7,127 nt of DNA from Paludibacteraceae bacterium (GTDB lineage: Bacteria > Bacteroidota > Bacteroidia > Bacteroidales > Paludibacteraceae). The stretch spans positions 1 through 7,127 of the forward strand of contig JAGCQO010000055.1 in NCBI GenBank assembly GCA_017965125.1. Reading direction: 5' to 3'. A program made the translations under genes and the position numbers. Shown here piece by piece: positions 4,433-7,127 of the stretch; positions within the stretch are counted from its first letter, which is position 1; each line of letters starts with the position of its first letter. Below the pieces are notes generated by a model. The model saw only the letters and a list, made by a program, of their open reading frames with translations. It had not been told where the DNA came from and did not search any database.

Positions 4433-6855
4433 TATCTTATGTTAGCGATACTTATGATGTCAGAGAACACACCAGCGGCAGTCACGCTTGCGCCTGCGCC
4501 GTAGCCCTTGATTATCATCGGGAACTCTTTGTATCTCTCTGTCGTTATCATTATTATATTGTTGCTGCCCTCGAGGTCATAGAAAGGATGGCGGACATCC
4601 ACCTCCTGCAAGCCCACGGAGCAAGCGCCATTGTCGAGAGTAGCCACAAATCTGTTCTTCTTGTCTTCCTTCTCCAAACGCTGTCTCTGTGTCTCAAACT
4701 CCTGGTCGAGCTCAGAAATCGTGCTCCAGAACTCATCCAGCGAGCCGTTGAAGAACTTCTCCGGAATGAACAGGTTCTTCTTCACGTCGTCCTGCTCCAC
4801 ACGGTAGCCTGCCTCCCTTGCCAGAATCACAAGCTTGCGGACAACATCCTTGCCCGACAGGTCGATTCGTGGGTCCGGCTCAGCGAAACCAGCGTCCTTC
4901 GCCATGGCAATAGCCTTGCTCAACGGTATGTCGGCACTGATGGTGTTGAAAATATAGTTGAGCGTGCCGCTGAGCACTGCCTGTATCTTGTTTATCTTGT
5001 CGCCCGAGTTTATCAGCGCGTTTATTGTATTAATGATAGGCAGACCTGCGCCGACGTTTGTCTCAAACAGGAATTTCACGCCTTTCTGTCTTGCTATGCT
5101 CTTGAGCTCCAAGTAATTGTCATACTCCGACGACGCAGCGATTTTGTTTGCCGCAACCACCGAAACGTTATGCAAAAGCAGCTCCTTGTACAACTCGGCG
5201 ATTGACGCATTGGCGGTACAATCCACAAACACAGAATTGAATATGTTCATGGCCAGAATGCCGTTAAGCAATGTCTCCGGAGTGTTGTCCACGCCTTCTT
5301 TCTCAAGACGCTCGTTGTAGTTCGACAAGTCGATGCCCTCTCTGTCGAAGAGCACCTTGCGGCTGTTGTTTATGCCGACAATCTTTATCTTGAGCCTCTT
5401 CTCCTCCTTCAAAGTCTCCTGCTGGCTGTAGATTTGTCTCAGCAAGTCGCCGCCGACAGTTCCTATTCCGCAGACAAAGACGTTAAGCTCCAGATACTCA
5501 GACAAGAAGAACGACTCATGAATGACATTCAGCGTCTTTCTGAGGTTCTCCTTCTTTATAACGAACGAAATGTTCGTCTCCGAAGCGCCTTGAGCTATCG
5601 CAATCACGTTTATACCATTGCTTCCGAGCGTGCCGAAAAGCTTTCCAGAGATTCCCGGGATGCGCTTCATCCTGTCGCCCACAACGGCCACCGCAGCAAG
5701 GTCTTTCTCACACTTCACCTCGTTTATCTCGCCGACAGCCAACTCGTGCGCAAACTCCTTGCTTATCACCTCGACCGCCTTGTCAGCCTCGGCGTTCTTC
5801 ACGCCCAACGAAATCGTGTTCTCCGACGCAGCCTGCGAGATGAAGAAAACCGAAATCCCGTTATCAGCCAAAGCTCCGTACAGTCGCTTGCTCACACCAG
5901 TGACGCCGACCATACCCATGCCCAGCATTGTGACAAGCGCCGTGTCGTCGATAGACGAGATGCCCTTCACGCTGTTCGCACCGTCGTCCTTGCTTCTGGA
6001 AATGAATGTTCCGGGAGCCGACGGATTAAACGTGTTCTTTATGAGTATAGGGATGTTCTTATGGTAAACAGGGAAAATCGTTGGCGGATAAACGACCTTG
6101 GCGCCGAAGTTACAAAGCTCCATCGCCTCGACGAAGCTCAGACGGTCTATCACGTAGGCCTTGCTTATGACGCGAGGGTCGGCAGTCATGAATCCGTCCA
6201 CGTCGGTCCAAATCTCAAGCTGCTCAGCTCCGAGCGCCGCCGCAATGATGGCCGCGGTGTAGTCCGAGCCGCCTCTTCCGAGGTTGGTTATTCTGCCAGA
6301 ATCGGCATCGGTAGATATGAATCCGCCGCAAAGCACGACTCTGTTCTTCTTAGTGTCAATGTTCTCCTCGATGAGTTTGTTTGTCAGAGGCATGTCCGGC
6401 ACATTTTTGTCCCAGTTCGCATGCGTCTTTATCAGCTCCAGCGAGTCAACATGCTTGGCGCCCACGACTGCCGCCATGATAACCGACGACATTCTCTCGC
6501 CGAACGACACGACTCTGTCGAGCGCCTCAACAGCGAGCTTGCCAGCCTTGCTTATCGCATCGTACTCCGAGCCGAGTTCAGCCAGCAGTCCGTCCACCTT
6601 CGCCTTCACATCGCCAGCGTCGCCAGGCAGCACACCGTTCAGCACATCTTCATGCCTTTTTCTTATTTCAGACAATCCTTCTTCGTATCCGCCAGCGGCA
6701 GCATCATTAGCCGTCTTGATAAGCAGATTGGTTATGCCTCCGAGAGCCGAAACCACAACAACCAACTCACCCTGCTCGCCGGCAACGATGTTTCTAACGC
6801 TATTTATGCTTTCCACGGTACCTACGGACGTACCGCCGAATTTCATCACTTTCAT
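4432..6855 (-). CDS. thrA: Bifunctional aspartate kinase / homoserine dehydrogenase I
   Basis: An 807-residue fusion, close to the usual 810-820, catalysing the first and third steps of the aspartate pathway: aspartate to aspartyl phosphate, and aspartate semialdehyde to homoserine. Kinase domain about 1-300: KFGGTS (5-10), SFGER (117-121), GRGGSDYTA (193-201), TDVDG (217-221). Two ACT regulatory modules lie at about 305-455, each with a Q-(A/G)-A-S-E-x-x-I-S motif (341-349 and 422-430), the family's site of threonine feedback inhibition. Homoserine dehydrogenase about 458-807: NAD(P) loop GIGTVGG (463-469), SGTLNYI (629-635), AEPDPRIDLSGKDVVRK (658-674) with the active-site acidic and lysine residues, and C-terminal GYGAGASVTAAGVFSDI. 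All catalytic motifs look intact. It is the first gene of the run, behind a sigma-ABfr promoter. thrB- and thrC-type genes do not follow it here. MKVMKFGG is the normal start. Confidence 0.97.
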   Translation of the reverse strand: MKVMKFGGTSVGTVESINSVRNIVAGEQGELVVVVSALGGITNLLIKTANDAAAGGYEEGLSEIRKRHEDVLNGVLPGDAGDVKAKVDGLLAELGSEYDAISKAGKLAVEALDRVVSFGERMSSVIMAAVVGAKHVDSLELIKTHANWDKNVPDMPLTNKLIEENIDTKKNRVVLCGGFISTDADSGRITNLGRGGSDYTAAIIAAALGAEQLEIWTDVDGFMTADPRVISKAYVIDRLSFVEAMELCNFGAKVVYPPTIFPVYHKNIPILIKNTFNPSAPGTFISRSKDDGANSVKGISSIDDTALVTMLGMGMVGVTGVSKRLYGALADNGISVFFISQAASENTISLGVKNAEADKAVEVISKEFAHELAVGEINEVKCEKDLAAVAVVGDRMKRIPGISGKLFGTLGSNGINVIAIAQGASETNISFVIKKENLRKTLNVIHESFFLSEYLELNVFVCGIGTVGGDLLRQIYSQQETLKEEKRLKIKIVGINNSRKVLFDREGIDLSNYNERLEKEGVDNTPETLLNGILAMNIFNSVFVDCTANASIAELYKELLLHNVSVVAANKIAASSEYDNYLELKSIARQKGVKFLFETNVGAGLPIINTINALINSGDKINKIQAVLSGTLNYIFNTISADIPLSKAIAMAKDAGFAEPDPRIDLSGKDVVRKLVILAREAGYRVEQDDVKKNLFIPEKFFNGSLDEFWSTISELDQEFETQRQRLEKEDKKNRFVATLDNGACSVGLQEVDVRHPFYDLEGSNNIIMITTERYKEFPMIIKGYGAGASVTAAGVFSDIISIANIR

Positions 6856-6882
6856 ACTTTAATCCTATTAGCTTTTCTGATG

Positions 6883-6900
6883 TTTATGCCTTGGCATAAA
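6883..6900. promoter_or_regulatory. Perfect 18-bp palindrome at the thrA transcription start (operator candidate)
   Basis: TTTATGCC-TT-GGCATAAA is an exact inverted repeat with a 2-base spacer. It lies between the predicted thrA -7 box (6908-6915) and the ATG (6855), covering roughly +3 to +20 of the transcript. A dimeric repressor bound here would block initiation. The 2-base centre makes a stable RNA hairpin less likely but does not exclude one. No regulator gene is visible nearby. Confidence 0.55.
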
Positions 6901-6907
6901 ATAAGTT

Positions 6908-6939
6908 CAAAGTTAGCATTTTATAATCTAAGACAGCAA
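6908..6939 (-). promoter_or_regulatory. Sigma-ABfr promoter of the thrA operon
   Basis: The minus strand has TTG (complement of 6937-6939), a 21-base spacer and TAACTTTG (complement of 6908-6915), which fully matches the -7 element. An A-tract (complement of 6948-6954) lies just upstream of the -33 box and could act like an UP element. Transcription would start near 6903, giving a leader of about 48 bases, too short for a classical threonine leader-peptide attenuator. Confidence 0.75.
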
Positions 6940-7040
6940 GCATTTGCTTTTTTTATGTCTAAAAACAGCCGTTTTGCACCAAATACAGAATTTATGACTG
7001 CACGCACGTGTAAATAGAGAAAGATTTTTTGTCATAACTC

Positions 7041-7071
7041 TTGATTATATCAAGTGTTTTGTCTTACTTTG
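7041..7071 (+). promoter_or_regulatory. Predicted promoter of the downstream tRNA
   Basis: TTG (7041-7043), a 20-base spacer and TTACTTTG (7064-7071) match the Bacteroidetes promoter with one departure in the -7 box (TT for TA). Transcription would begin about 30 bases before the truncated tRNA at 7109. The -33 TTG lies inside the inverted repeat CTTGAT-TAT-ATCAAG (7040-7054). Confidence 0.55.
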
Positions 7072-7108
7072 CAGTCGCATTTATGGAGACATGCGCTCCT
7101 ATGCTGAC

Positions 7109-7127
7109 GGTTGAGTAGCTCAGCTGG
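7109..7127 (+). tRNA. 5' end of a second tRNA, cut by the window edge
   Basis: GGTTGAG, TA, GCTC, AGCTGG has the spacing of a tRNA 5' acceptor strand, positions 8-9, the 5' D-stem and most of the D-loop. The last 12 bases, TAGCTCAGCTGG, are identical to positions 8-19 of the CAU tRNA in this window. A plausible plus-strand promoter lies just upstream. The acceptor strand differs from that tRNA, and the anticodon is outside the window, so the amino acid cannot be named. Confidence 0.75.

Noticed and set aside
3433..5205. Plus-strand frames opposite the two lipoproteins and the 3' half of thrA
   Set aside because: They are antisense shadows of genes with signal peptides, an FKBP domain and dehydrogenase motifs.
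6856..6907. Threonine attenuator or leader peptide before thrA
   Set aside because: The predicted leader is about 48 bases, with no Thr/Ile-rich reading frame and no terminator/antiterminator pair.
6935..6954. Hairpin AGCAA-GCAT-TTGCT followed by a T-run, resembling a plus-strand terminator
   Set aside because: The stem is only 5 bp, no plus-strand gene precedes it, and the bases are better explained as the -33 region and upstream A-tract of the thrA promoter.
5434..7017. A 527-codon open frame on the plus strand
   Set aside because: It lies antisense to thrA, whose kinase, ACT and dehydrogenase motifs are unmistakable. Its product is rich in Arg, His, Val and Leu without any domain pattern, as expected of a shadow frame.
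1..7127. Mobile element, CRISPR array, defence or toxin system
   Set aside because: No transposase, integrase, terminal repeats, spaced direct repeats or recognisable defence proteins were seen. The two tRNA genes are possible integration sites in principle, but no attachment-site duplication is visible.

Overview
The window reads as ordinary chromosomal housekeeping DNA from a member of the Bacteroidales (phylum Bacteroidota). The reasons are the EtfA/EtfB and ThrA sequences, two small lipoproteins including a DUF4827-type one, starts without clear Shine-Dalgarno sites, and several matches to the Bacteroidetes sigma-ABfr promoter (TTTG or TTG at -33, about 20 bases, then TAnnTTTG at -7). Genus cannot be assigned. 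No phage, transposon, CRISPR or toxin-antitoxin element is visible.

Layout from left to right. (1) 1-1184, minus strand: etfB followed by the 5' part of etfA, the two subunits of an electron transfer flavoprotein. EtfB carries sequence features of the electron-bifurcating type. etfA runs off the left edge. (2) 1185-1725: an AT-rich intergenic region with an etfB -7 box, three tandem 10-bp TTACA repeats and a doubtful 62-codon plus-strand ORF. (3) 1726-1895: a strong bidirectional terminator hairpin, a tRNA with a CAU anticodon on the minus strand, and that tRNA's own canonical promoter. (4) 1907-6855, minus strand: a tightly packed run transcribed thrA (bifunctional aspartokinase/homoserine dehydrogenase), FKBP-type prolyl isomerase lipoprotein, DUF4827-type lipoprotein, phosphoglucosamine mutase-like protein. 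Gaps are a 1-base stop/start overlap, 12 and 30 bases, so this is very probably one operon. (5) 6856-7127: a divergent control region with a thrA promoter on the minus strand, a perfect 18-bp palindrome at its predicted transcription start, a plus-strand promoter, and the first 19 bases of a second tRNA cut by the right edge.

How the genes fit together: ThrA makes homoserine, precursor of threonine and methionine. The phosphohexomutase feeds amino-sugar and cell-wall synthesis. The two lipoproteins are envelope proteins sharing the FKBP fold, of which the second has lost the recognisable isomerase pocket. The thrB- and thrC-type genes often found beside thrA are absent from the window.

No clearly new system was found. 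The items most worth a second look are the palindrome at the thrA start, the degenerate FKBP tandem, the exchanged A54/U58 bases in the tRNA T-loop, and the phased TTACA repeats.
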